DNA of 64,000 bases, taken from NCBI GenBank assembly GCA_014529385.2, contig CM043952.1:155933557-155997556 (forward strand), written 5' to 3'. The stretch is from Adiantum capillus-veneris. Lineage: Eukaryota; Streptophyta; Polypodiopsida; Polypodiales; Pteridaceae. Both the position numbers and the translations under genes were made by a program. The notes below the pieces were generated by a model, which searched no databases, had not been told where the DNA came from, and was given only the letters and a program-made list of their open reading frames with translations. Positions 41,536-51,759 of the stretch are shown here, piece by piece; within the stretch, counting starts at the first letter, position 1, and each line of letters begins with the position of its first letter.

Positions 41536-43054
41536 GAACCCTCAACAAGGAAGCAGATTATCTCGCCAATGATAAACTTCATATCATGGTGGGAGGTGTG
41601 AAGCTCTACGAACCAAAGTACCAAGGACAAGAGGAATTGAAGGACATCATATTTTTCCTCCAAACTGGTGAGTGCCTAAACACTTGGATAAAGTGCAAAG
41701 GCATAGGTTGGTAAAAAAGGCAACTCCTTACCAACTCATAGGAGATGATCTGTATCATAAAGGGAAAGATTTGGTGCTAAGAAGGGTGCCCTCTGTTCAA
41801 GAAATAGAGAGAATCCTCTTTACATGCCATGATGATGTCTGTGGGGGTAATTTTTCTCATGATATTACAAACAGGAAGATTTTGCAAGCAGGGTTTGTTT
41901 GGCCAAGTCTACACCGTGATGTCCAGCATTGGTGTAAGTCATGAAAAGGTTGTCAGATTGCTGGAGATCGAAGACTCACTTACGAACCTCGAGTTCCAAT
42001 AATTTCGTATGGTCCTTTTGAGAAGTGGGGTGTGGATGCAATAGGCCCCTTACCTCGCACATCTACCGGGAAGGTCTTCATCATTGTGGGAGTAGATTAC
42101 ATGACACGATGGGCGGAGGCAGCAAGTACAACACGAATTACAACCGAGGAGGTATCAAAATTTATCTTTGATCACATATGCAGTAGATTCGGCACACCAT
42201 TAGAGATTTTGTCAGATCGTGGTCCAGGGTTTAGAGCAGAGCTCCTAGATAATCTTTTGACAAAGTTAAAAGTCAAACATTTGCATTCTACACCTTACTA
42301 CCCTCAGTGCAATGGGTTGCTTGAAAAGGTGAATGGAATGATATGTAAGATCATTTCTAAGCAGGTTGCAGATCGACCAAACGACTGGGATCGTCATTTG
42401 ACCGCAGCTCTATGGGCATACAGAACATCTTTCAAGGTATCCACTCAATTCACTCCTTTTCATTTGATATATGGACAGGAGGCACTCCTTCCTATTGAGG
42501 TGGAGATTGCAAGCCTACGCATTCTCTCACGGGGAGCAAAGAGGCCAAAAGAAGCTTTGCAGGAAAGAATTTTAGATCTTCAACGACTTGAGCTTGATAG
42601 AGAAGAGTCCATCGACTATTACATTGCCCAAGCCACAAGCCAAAGGGACAAAATCAACAAGAAGCTCAAGGGGAAAGGATTGAAGGAAGGTATGTTGGTT
42701 CTTCGCTATGATAACCGACTTGATACTCGACTTGACAAAAAGTTTTTGCAAAGATGGGAGGGACCTTTCATGATAAAAACAAAGTTTGGGAATGGTAGTT
42801 ACAGATTAGCAGATTTATCAGGAAAACTCCACAAGACCAGAGTCAATGGATGGAGATTAAAGCCCTACTTTCAACGTATCAATCCGTTGATAGGAAGTCA
42901 TCTACCTACATCGTCTAAGCTCCAAATTGGCATGGCTCCCTTCGGCTTGGCAAATGCTCCGCCTATTTTTAAAGCTTTGATGTGCAAAGAAGAACCAGCC
43001 TTGGAATCTCAACATACCCAAGGCAACCCTCCCATCTCCGATTTATGGGATTGA
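41532..43054 (+). pseudogene. Integrase of Tat copy 2
   Basis: The frame shifts again near 41678 (one base missing relative to copy 1). The zinc module then reads CHDDVCGGNF, so one His ligand is Asn. The following CKSC/CKGC pair is cut by a TGA at 41942-41944 (Cys codon in copy 1). From 42032 the DDE core is open and complete: DAIGPLPRTSTGK, LSDRGPGF and NGLLEKVN. It is followed by ALWAYRTSFKVSTQFTPF, LIYGQEALLPIE and a C-terminal module (PFMIKTKFGNGSYRLADL). No chromodomain. The frame ends at 43054, 61 bp before the purine tract. Confidence 0.85.
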
Positions 43055-43114
43055 GGTAATGAAAAGCAGGTCTAATGGAGTAAAAGAGTGTAGATCACTC
43101 CTCCTTTTTTTAGA

Positions 43115-43220
43115 AAAAATAAGAAAAAAAGAAAAAAAAGAAAAAAAGAAAAAAAGAAAGAAACAAAAAGAAAAAAAAGAAAAAAAAGAAAAAAAAGAAA
43201 AAAAAAGAAGAAAAAAAAAC
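43115..43220 (+). repeat. A-rich purine tract after Tat pol, copy 2
   Basis: Like 34985-35072 but slightly longer. Lys-rich or Phe-rich frames here are artefacts. Confidence 0.9.
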
Positions 43221-43275
43221 TCTTTTGTTTCATCTAGGAGCATGAATGATCCTAGATGAACGGGGAGGGCTAATA

Positions 43276-43447
43276 TGAGTAGCGTTAAATGGTAACCTTG
43301 CATTTGCACTACATTTCTACTCAAATGTATATATTTTTTATCAAAGTTTTAACCTAGTGTTCATTCTCTCTTTCCGTAATAGCCTTTTTCCATACAAACA
43401 CCTTACCCTTCTTAGATCTTTATGCATTTACATCATATTTCTCTCTT
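43276..43447 (+). repeat. 3' LTR of Tat copy 2, truncated
   Basis: It matches the first ~170 bp of the 35132 LTR, then is replaced by different sequence after CATATTTCTCTCTT. Confidence 0.85.
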
Positions 43448-44718
43448 CCAACGTATTCTCCAGAGGAGGTAGAAAGGGCAACAGGTCCAGGAGCATCAGC
43501 ATATGCCCCTGAAGAAGTGCCAAGAGCCACGTACACCCCAAGCAAGTCAATGAATCCTTTTTCAGAAGATTATGATGCTACCGCACATTCCACCCGACCG
43601 CAAGCATTCAACAACCAAGACCAACCGGAAAACCAGCCATCATTACAGGCATGGCTTCGATAGAGTGCAACAATGGAGCAAGACCGAAGCCGAAAGGGTT
43701 ATCAAGCCGCACGAGGGCTAAGGGATTTGCAAGAACCACCACTCTATTCAAGGTATCAAGGAGAGAGTAAGCCAAAGACTTAAGGGTCAACAAAGCCTAG
43801 AGGACCACCCATAGAGCGAGTTAGAAGAGATGAACCATCTCTGGCGAGAACTATTAGAAACTATGGCTTAGGAGCACCAATGGGAGAGAAACCAACCTAT
43901 TACAGAAGACCTGAGGAGGTATATCGATTGGAGATCCAATGATGAGGTTTGTAGACCATCGGAGAATTAGACCTTCTCAAGTGCAAAAATGGGTAAACAA
44001 GAAATACACAGGAAGCAGAGACCCAAGAGATCATGTAGCAGCCTTTGTGCGTGTAATTAGAGCCGAAGAGGTGTTAGACTTTTCTACCCAATTTGCAGGG
44101 TTTGGACTAACCCTAGAGGATGATGCTGCCACTTGGTTTGACGCTATAGAGCATAGAGACTTTGAGTCTATGGAGGAGGTGTTTGACGAATTTATCGAGG
44201 AATTCTCACAAAGGGGGATAGCTCATAATACCGTCTCACAAATCCATAAATTTAAACAGAAAGATGGGGAATCTGTACAAAAGGCAGCCCTAAGACTAAA
44301 AAGATATGTTAAGTTCTGTCCTGTGGAAGAACTGCCAACTCACACCAGACTTATGCTGATATTCATTCAGGGACTAAGGAATGCGGATCTCCAGAAAGAC
44401 TTACATATGAAGAGGAGCACAACGTTGAATGAGTTGACCAAGGAGGCTCTTTACCTGGTGGACAATTGTGCGGTCTACAAAGAGGGGGAGTTCAAGGACC
44501 TTGACGACGATTTATCTTCACAACAAAGTGGAAGCAAGTCTTCTAAGACAGCACCGAAAGGAGAAGTCGTTGTAAACCAGGAGCAGCTTGTAGATGAAGT
44601 GCTAAAAAAGATTAACTTGTACGCCAAACAAAAATTGAGCAAAAATGGTGGTGTGCTATTGAGCAAAAATGAACAACCCATGGGATCGAGGAATGTTATT
44701 ATAACAAGGGGTATGTGA
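43448..44718 (+). pseudogene. Gag of a second gypsy family (element G3)
   Basis: The first ~490 bp give broken gag N-terminal sequence in shifting frames. From 43939 a 259-codon frame carries a PF03732-like gag core (YTGSRDPRDHVAAFVRVIRA, DDAATWFDAIEHRDFESMEE, FIEEFSQRGIAHNTVSQIH, FIQGLRNADLQKDL). Element G3 is unrelated to the Tat copies. Its left LTR, primer site and gag start are missing at the 43447 junction, so the two elements were fused by deletion or nested insertion. Confidence 0.85.
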
Positions 44719-46012
44719 GAGAGAGACCTTATGCTCCCCAAGCTCCGGTAGCTTCTCCTCAAGTTCCACCGATGCCTAGGTATCAAGTAGGTAACCTACC
44801 AGGACCTGTAGGTGTAGAAAGACCACAACCGGTGTTGGGGAAACAACCACCCCTACCAAGATTACGACCAGTTGGTAGAAGATACACACCAATCGTAACT
44901 GAATCATAGGATAAGGCTTTAGTGCTTATGCATGCATATTATGAAGATCCCAATGGATATGTGGAAAACCTTGTCTATTATCCACCAGAAGAGCCCTCGA
45001 CACCAGAACCATGGAGCATGATAGGAAATATAGGACCACCAACTGTTGCACAGGCAGCATGAGAAGGGAGATATAGTTTAGATGAACGAACATTGTTGTT
45101 ATAGCCAATGGAGGCATGGGCGGACAGAGACATGTATACCAACAAAGAGGGACCCTGCTACAAGTGTGGTGGAGACCATTGGTTGAGAGACTGTCCTCAT
45201 GATGAAATCATTAGAGTCAACGCATATTGCACTGAGTGTGGAGTTACTCATTTGATTCCTGATTGACCTAAAAACCCGAGCAAAGGAGCAAAAACCATCT
45301 TAAACATGCTAGAAACAGTACCTTCCAGTGGAGGATCGGACAATGAAACAAGCATACCCATCCAGGCAGTAACACAAGCCCAAGCTCAAAGAAGGACGAA
45401 CGAACCCATAGTTGAAGAACCAAAAACCGAAGCCCAAAGTTCAGAAACGAAAAATCAGAGAAGCACTTGGAAAGGTAGAAAGGGCGTAGAAAAGCTAGGA
45501 AAGAACGATAACAAACAGCTCTGTCCGAGGAGTTGAAACATAAAAAGGATAGATTAGAGAGGTTAGAGGATCTAGCTAGCCGAAGCTCACACACCACTGC
45601 AACCATAGCACCCAAGGAAATAGCAGAGCCCAAAAGTGCAGGATCAAGAGGATCTGTACTGGCTGACAAGGTAAATGAGCAGTTGGATGCACTTCTAAAA
45701 GCTTATGAAGCTCGACTTAAAAAGAACCAAACCCAAGAGCAAAGGTGGATGGCTTATCCATATGCAAAAATATAAAAACAAAGGTTGGAAATGTGTAAAA
45801 AGATGATCAAAACAGCTCAATCATTGATGGAAGACCCACTGGGTAAACCTGCAAATTGGCATGAGGCACCATCTCCAACCCCTATCCAACCAACTTTAGA
45901 GAAACATGTGGAAACAAAGGAAAGACTCACTAATGCCTATGAGTCCAGAGGAAAGCCTATCATAGTGCCAAATACCACAGATGAGGCAAGTGATGGGTTC
46001 TAGCCTAAAACA
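44719..46012 (+). pseudogene. G3 gag zinc knuckles and linker
   Basis: Two knuckles of the form CX2CX3HX4C are seen. CYKCGGDHWLRDC (45156-45194) is intact. CTECGVTHLIPD plus a final TGA in place of the last Cys codon (45228-45266) is broken. A Pro-rich segment lies before them and a charged, Lys/Glu-rich linker after them. Several stops (for example near 44909, 45536, 45775 and 46003) split the linker into short frames. Confidence 0.7.
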
Positions 46013-47102
46013 TTGGCAAAAATTGGTAAGGACTGTAACGGTCTAGACAATCTGTGGAAGCAAACCTGTGAGGCCAACGAGGCTAATAGGATGAGTAACC
46101 ACATGAATAGCACGAGAAAAGAAAAGAATGTAATCTTACATCCTATTGAAGAATTTGAGGCGAGATCACAAATGAACTTTGAGATACATTCACAAGGGGG
46201 AGACCAAGGATCAATTAGTTCGGGGCACAGCCAACGAGACTCGCTGAGAACTTTACCCTCTTACCTAGGAGAGTATGAAGCTAAGTCGGAAGTGAGAGCA
46301 ATCCCATCTCAAAGACTTTCTTCTAACAAAGTGATGGATTCGCAAGGATTGATTGAGTTGTTGTCCACTCCGGTGGCATGCACCATCAAATTAGCAGAAC
46401 TCCTAAGGTTACGGTCAAACATGTGGACCACAGTAGGTAAATGCCTAGAAAAATTTGGAGTGAAAGACCCCACCTTGAAGCTACAGGAAGGGATTAGAGA
46501 GTTGGACAGGCCTCAACTAAACACTAGGCCAGTACCATTGAACAAGGTTGGAGAGTACTGCGAGGGAGAAGATGGAAACACCACTCTACCATTAGAATTC
46601 CAAGGAGTAGTTTCCAAAGCTATTCTTGACAATGGAGCGGGAGTTGCTATCGCCACCAAGGAAATCTGGAAAAAATGGGGAAAACCAGCTTTAAGAGCTA
46701 CCAGAATGAAACTGCAATTGGCAGATGGGTTATTGGAGAAGACTCTAGGACTCATAGAAAAAGTGATTGTCTCTACTGTGCGGAATCAAGTATGAGCGTA
46801 CATTTGCAATAGTCGATTTTGACAAAAAGAACAATTATGAGATCATCTTGGGACGACCATTCACGCGACAATTGAAGATGGTCCAAGATTGGGTTTATGA
46901 CCACATATACCTCAGACATGGCGAGACAACAACTAAAATACATCTGAAAGACCATAGTTACCAAGATGTGAACCAAACACCTGTGGAAGAGTTTGCTTCA
47001 ACTATAGTAGCAGGATCAGAACTCCCGGCATGGTTAGGGCAACAAAAAGAACTATGGATGTGCGGAGCTTCACATTGTGGAAGCCTCAGAAGAGAGGAAT
47101 GA
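46013..47102 (+). pseudogene. G3 first protease
   Basis: The retropepsin motif reads KAILDNGAGVAIATKEIW (about 46617-46670), so DSG is DNG. It is followed by LQLADGLLEKTLG and, after a frame change near 46790, by FDKKNNYEIILGRPFTRQL. The ILGRPF strand is typical of gypsy proteases. Gag and RT neighbours fit the normal PR position. The frame break and the Ser-to-Asn change suggest it is inactive. Confidence 0.75.
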
Positions 47103-48301
47103 GTCTTAGAAAGAGCGATATAAGACAAAGAGTATATTCCGGAACCTTTCCCTGAAGATGCCTTGGAACCTCTAGAATGGGAACAGATACTAGCAACATT
47201 GGATGTCTGTATCATTACAGATAGTCCAACAACAAAATTTTGCGATAAGGATGGCTATGATGTGCTATCATATTACATGGAAAGCATTATACCAGGAGAA
47301 CATGAGATGATAGAACCACCAGAACGAGAAGAGTTTTATAACTCCTCTAAACATCTGGAAGTAAATGATGATGAAGATAATGAGTATTCAGACACCTCAA
47401 GTGAGCGTGGAAGGGAAACCGAGAATATCAAGTTTTATGATTTTTCTAATCAACACCCTAGACGCCAGGAACACTATCGGAGGAAACGAGCAGGAAACAA
47501 AGCGAGAGAGAACCTAATGCCCAGGATAAAAGGTAAAACTCACTATTTAATGCTTGTAAAAGCAAAGGATTGTGTGAAAGATCAAATATCAGGAAGATTC
47601 TCAAAAGATCGAAGGGAACAAATGCGAGAGGAAATAAAACAGGTACGAAAAGCTAAAACAGAAACAAAATCACGAAAATCTCAAAAATAAAAAAAAGAAA
47701 CAACAAAAGACCAAGAGTGGACCAAACTGGAGCGTAAACAGAAATACCAAGAACTGAAACGGTCTTTACCTGAGATATGGACTACTGAAGAAGATAGTGA
47801 TGGTAAAGGGGAGTCAGAAAAGGGGAACATGAATGTACCCTCACACTATCGAAAATTTACTATCCAGGACAGAAAAATCATCATGAAACCACCAGTCACG
47901 GAAAGAACCAACCAAGAATCTTACGATGGGCCAGAAAATGCAAAAAGGATAGACCTTGCAGAACCAGGTGAAAAGCCTCAGCCGGTCTGTATAGCAAACC
48001 ATATAGAGCCTGAAGAAGAAGAACGGCTAACACAACTTCTCAAGAAGTATAAAGATGTGTTTGCATGGTCGTATAAATACCTCAAGGGAGTTGATCCATC
48101 GATATGCCAACATACAATTCCTTTGAAATCGGATGCAAACCTAGCAAACAACGTCCTTATACATATAATGACACATTTGCTAAACGAATCAAAGAGGAGA
48201 TTGATAAACTGATGGAAGCTGAATTCATCTATGAGATTGAACATACAGATTGGGTGTCACCCATTGTGGTAGTTCCCAAAAAGAATGGAAAACTATGAGT
48301 G
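47103..48301 (+). pseudogene. G3 protease-RT linker and RT N-terminus
   Basis: A charged linker (47163-47690) precedes LTQLLKKYKDVFAWSYKYLKGVDP (about 48025-48095), the sequence that opens gypsy RT. A frame change near 48120 leads to EIDKLMEAEFIYEIEHTDW and SPIVVVPKKNGKL, then a TGA. All landmarks are in order but in different frames. Confidence 0.8.
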
Positions 48302-50110
48302 TGTGTAAACCTCAAAAAGGTAAATGCAGCCACCATAAGGGATAATTATCCCTTGTCAATCACAGAACACGTACTTGAGTGAGTGGCCGGGAAATGGACT
48401 TATTCCTTTCTGGATGGGTTTTCAGGATACAACCAACTGGCAATAGCAAGGGAGGATCAACACAAAACAGCGTTTGCCACAGAATGGGGGATTTATGCGT
48501 ATCGAGTTATACCGTTTGGCTTAACTAATGCCCCAGCCACTTTCCAAAGGTTAATGACTCACGCATTCAAGGAATACCTAAGAGTATTCTTAGAAATTTA
48601 CATGGATGATCTTTGTGTACACTCTCTTCTACGAGAGGAACATATCGACCATTTGCAAAAGGTCTTTGAAAAATGCAAGACATATCGAATTTGTCTTAAC
48701 CCAAAAAAGTGTGTATTCATGGTTAAGCAAGGACGCATCTTAGGACACATTGTCTCAAGAAATGGCATAACCATTGACCTAGAAAAAGTCAAAGTCATTG
48801 TAGACCTACCCAGGCCTACTAATGCGAAACAAGTGCAATCCTTCATGGGACACTGCAGATATTATCGAAGATTTATATACATGTATGCGGTTATCGCACA
48901 ACCTCTGTATCGTTTTCTAGTAAATTTCGATTGGACCGAGGAGTGTGAAACTTCATTCCAAAAGCTGAAGGAAAACCTGATATCAGCACCTGTACTGAAG
49001 GCACCAGATTGGAAAAAGATATTCCATGTACACATTGATGCTTCTGCATATGCCATTGGAAGTATTCTGGCTCAACCAGGAGATGGAACAATGGATTTTC
49101 CAGTTTGTTATGCAAGCCAACAGTTAAACAGTACGGAAAAGAACTACACAACCACCGAACGGGAAGGGTTAGGAATGATTTATTCTGTAAAGAAATTTCG
49201 GCATTATTTGCTTGCAAACAAATTTGTGTTCTTTATAGATTATCAAGCTCTTTTGTATCTGGTAAATAAACCATGCAATACAAGGAGAATTGTACGCTCG
49301 TTTATTATATTGCTAGAGTTTGACTTCACAGTGGTGGTCAAAAAGGGTAAAACCCATCTACGAGCGGATCATCTTTCAAGGATACACAACGGGGAAGCTC
49401 TTGAAGGAGTAGATGATGACATACCAGATGCTTATCTTTACAATATTGAAATGGTACCCAAATGGTCTCAGGAAATTGTTAGCATTCTTTCCTTTGGAAG
49501 TGGGTTTGATAATACTGAATACAGATCCAAACAACAAACAATTCAACAAACAAAAAACTTCCAGGTGATAGCAGGACGGCTGTATCATCTAGGATCGGAC
49601 CAAATCCTACGATTATGTATAAATCCGGAAGAATTCGAGTGCTACCTTGAAGAAGCATATGTTCAGGATTGTGCATTTCATTGTTCAACAATGAAAACAC
49701 ACCAGAGACTGAAACAATTAGGGGTTTATTGGCCAACTATGTATGTGGACACACATTCTTATGTTACCAATTGTACTATATGTAGTGCCAAAAGACCAGT
49801 GGATCACGTGACTTTGTTTCAGGTAAACATTGCACCTGCAGGGAGTCAATATATCATTGACTTCTTAACCACCAGGACGTTCCCTGAGAACATCACAAGA
49901 GCACGAAAAAAACCTATAGAGCTGGAAGCTTGTGACTTTCAGTTAATTGGAAACCAACTCTATAAGCGAGGAAAGGACAATCAACTTAGAATCTGTGCAA
50001 GTGAAAGCGAGTACCTACTGATCCTAGAACATGCACATAGCGGAATAAGTGGAGGCCATTTTTCGGGCGATAAGACGGCAAAAATTGTCTTAACCGTAGC
50101 AATTTGGTGA
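48302..50110 (+). CDS. G3 RT, RNase H and first integrase zinc module
   Basis: Open for 575 codons from about 48383. RT: FLDGFSGYNQLAIA, YRVIPFGLTNAPATFQRL, catalytic YMDDLCVHS, GHCRYYRRFI. RNase H: HVHIDASAYAIGSILAQ, YASQQLNSTEKNYTTTERE, LRADHLSR; the DAS start is intact, in contrast to the Tat copies, and there is no second RNase H. A first zinc-type module (LYHLGSDQILRLC ... FHCSTMKTHQRL ... CTICSAKRP, about 49575-49800) follows, then the first half of a second module (LYKRGKDNQLRIC, HAHSGISGGHFSGD, about 49955-50110). It ends in a TGA after VAIW. Confidence 0.85.
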
Positions 50111-51090
50111 CCTACATTGCACTTGGACACTGAAGAGTTTGTAAAGCGTTGTGACACATGTCAACGCACCAAGGTGCCAATAAAAAGAGATGAGATGCCA
50201 TTACGGCCAATGATGGGAGCAAGAGCATTTGCAAAATGGGGCATTGATTTTGTGGGACCTATCTCACCCCCTGCATATCGCACCCATACCCAATATATCA
50301 TTGTGGCTATGGACTATCTCACAAAATGGGTTGAAGCCAAGGCAACGCAAAAAGCAGATGCACGCACCACTGCACAATTTTTGTATGATAATGTTTTTGT
50401 ACGATATGGGTTACCAATAGAATTGTCAGTGATCGTGGAACACACTTTCTCAATGAAGTCATTCAATATCTGCTAGAGGAATTCATGGTCATACATAGGA
50501 AATCTGCACCATACCATCCACAGGCCAATGGACAAGCTGAGGCCACAATTAAAACACTATGCACGGTTCTCACTAAAATAGTTTTAGAATCAAGAACAGA
50601 TTGGGATCAACAGCTACACTCAACACTATGGGCGTACATGGTAGCTTACAAAACATCGATAGGAACAACATAGTACAACATGGTGTTTGGCCTAAATGCA
50701 ATACTACCCATAGAGTTTTTACTTCCAACTCTACGAGTAGCAAAACGATTAGAATGGACAGGGCATGAGCTCTCTTCAAGAATAGATGATCTTGAAAAGA
50801 TAGATGAACTCCGCTTACAAGTTGTAGCTTCAATCTATGCTAAAAAGAGAAGACAAAAAGAATTTTTTGACAAACATGTGCGCACTAAAGAGTTCAAAAC
50901 AGGTGATTATGTACTTGTTTATACCTTGAAGCAACATGCCAAGAAACTAAAAAAGCGAGGGATGGGATCATTTGTGATTAGTGATCCATCACAAAGTGGA
51001 GCTGTCAAGCTTGCTACATTAGCAGGTGAAGAAATGCCGAACTGGATTAGTGGATGTCGACTAAAGAGATATCATCTACCACTCACATAG
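50111..51090 (+). pseudogene. G3 integrase core and C-terminus
   Basis: The second zinc module finishes here (VKRCDTCQRTKV). The core gives WGIDFVGPISPP and MDYLTKWVEAKATQ. The second-Asp block is decayed (VIVEHTFSMKSF in place of the usual SDxGxxF). After a frame change come HHPQANGQAE-type residues (APYHPQANGQAEATIKTL) with the catalytic Glu. A TAG breaks the frame near 50673, and 50680-51090 gives the C-terminal part (FFDKHVRTKEFKTGDYVLVY). No chromodomain. It ends in a TAG at 51088-51090, two codons before the next ORF, in the same frame. Confidence 0.8.
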
Positions 51091-51093
51091 GAG

Positions 51094-51556
51094 ATGTTCC
51101 AACAAATTCATCAAGGAAAACAACGGATGAAGGAAAAAAAAAGAGTACGAGAAGAATCTCAAGCAGAAGCAAAAGAACGAATTGCAAAAAGAAGACTTCT
51201 GCGACAACAACAACAAAGTGGAGCACCATTGCGAATCAATGTCATTCGACTCACGAAGTTGGATGAAGACACAGTGGAGCCAATAATTGCAATCAAAGTG
51301 GGCAGCAATCAATTTGAATCGAGGGCATTGCTTGATTCGGGAGCTCAAGCAAATTTGATCTCTTACGGATTATACCAACAGCTCAAATTCACAGGTCAAC
51401 TTCACCCTACTCCTCAAGTGCTGGAAAGTAGCACATCACACCCGTTGAAAACATTGGGATGGACTATAAGACCATATTAGGTATTTTGGTAAAAATCTCA
51501 CATTATGGGAATCTCCAAATCGACCGAATTCATGTAATTTGGGAATTTTCCACTTA
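51094..51556 (+). pseudogene. G3 downstream ORF with a second retropepsin motif
   Basis: Starting MFQQIHQGKQRMKEKK, it is first a charged, probably helical segment with Gln/Lys/Arg/Glu runs (residues 1-50). Then comes an aspartic-protease-like part: VEPIIAIKVGSNQFESRALLDSGAQANLIS. The frame ends at a TAG (51478-51480). Similarity seems to continue in another frame (KISHYGNLQIDRIHVI) to about 51556, followed by a purine-rich AAAGTGGGAAAAA that could be the PPT. The ORF is in frame with integrase across one TAG, so it may have been the polyprotein C-terminus. A protease after integrase is unusual for gypsy elements. Confidence 0.6.
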
Positions 51557-51614
51557 AAGTGGGAAAAATTGAGGTGTGTGGCTAGTAAATAAAGTGAAAA
51601 TCTCATAGGATTGT

Positions 51615-51630
51615 GGTGTTGATAAACACC
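51615..51630 (-). other. Stem-loop after transposase copy 2
   Basis: On the - strand, GGTGTTTATCAACACC, a 6-bp stem with a 4-nt loop, lies about 130 bp after the stop codon. It differs from the copy 1 hairpin (23394-23409) by one loop base. Confidence 0.5.
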
Positions 51631-51759
51631 AAAAGTCAAGAGGATGTACAACACATGGATTTGAATAATAACTATAAATTACATAAAACAAAGGAAGATA
51701 CAAAAAAGATTTTGTTTACAAATTGACTAGTATAGTCACAATAGAAGCTCCACATAATT

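Larger units (their letters stand above)
35132..43447 (+). mobile_element. Tat-lineage Ty3/gypsy element, copy 2
   Basis: LTR (35132-37129), primer-like site, small ORF pair, gag, pol (PR-RT-RH-aRNH-INT), purine tract (43115-43220), PPT and the first ~170 bp of a 3' LTR (43276-43447). The 3' LTR breaks off at CTCTCTTCC, where unrelated gypsy gag sequence begins. Order and double RNase H place it in the Tat group. No target duplication can be checked. Confidence 0.85.

Noticed and set aside
43043-43324. Phe/Ser-rich and Lys-rich ORFs
   Set aside because: They translate the A-rich purine tract between Tat pol and its LTR.
51615-51630. Helitron 3' end (hairpin plus CTRR)
   Set aside because: A hairpin is present, but no CTRR end or Rep/helicase gene was found.
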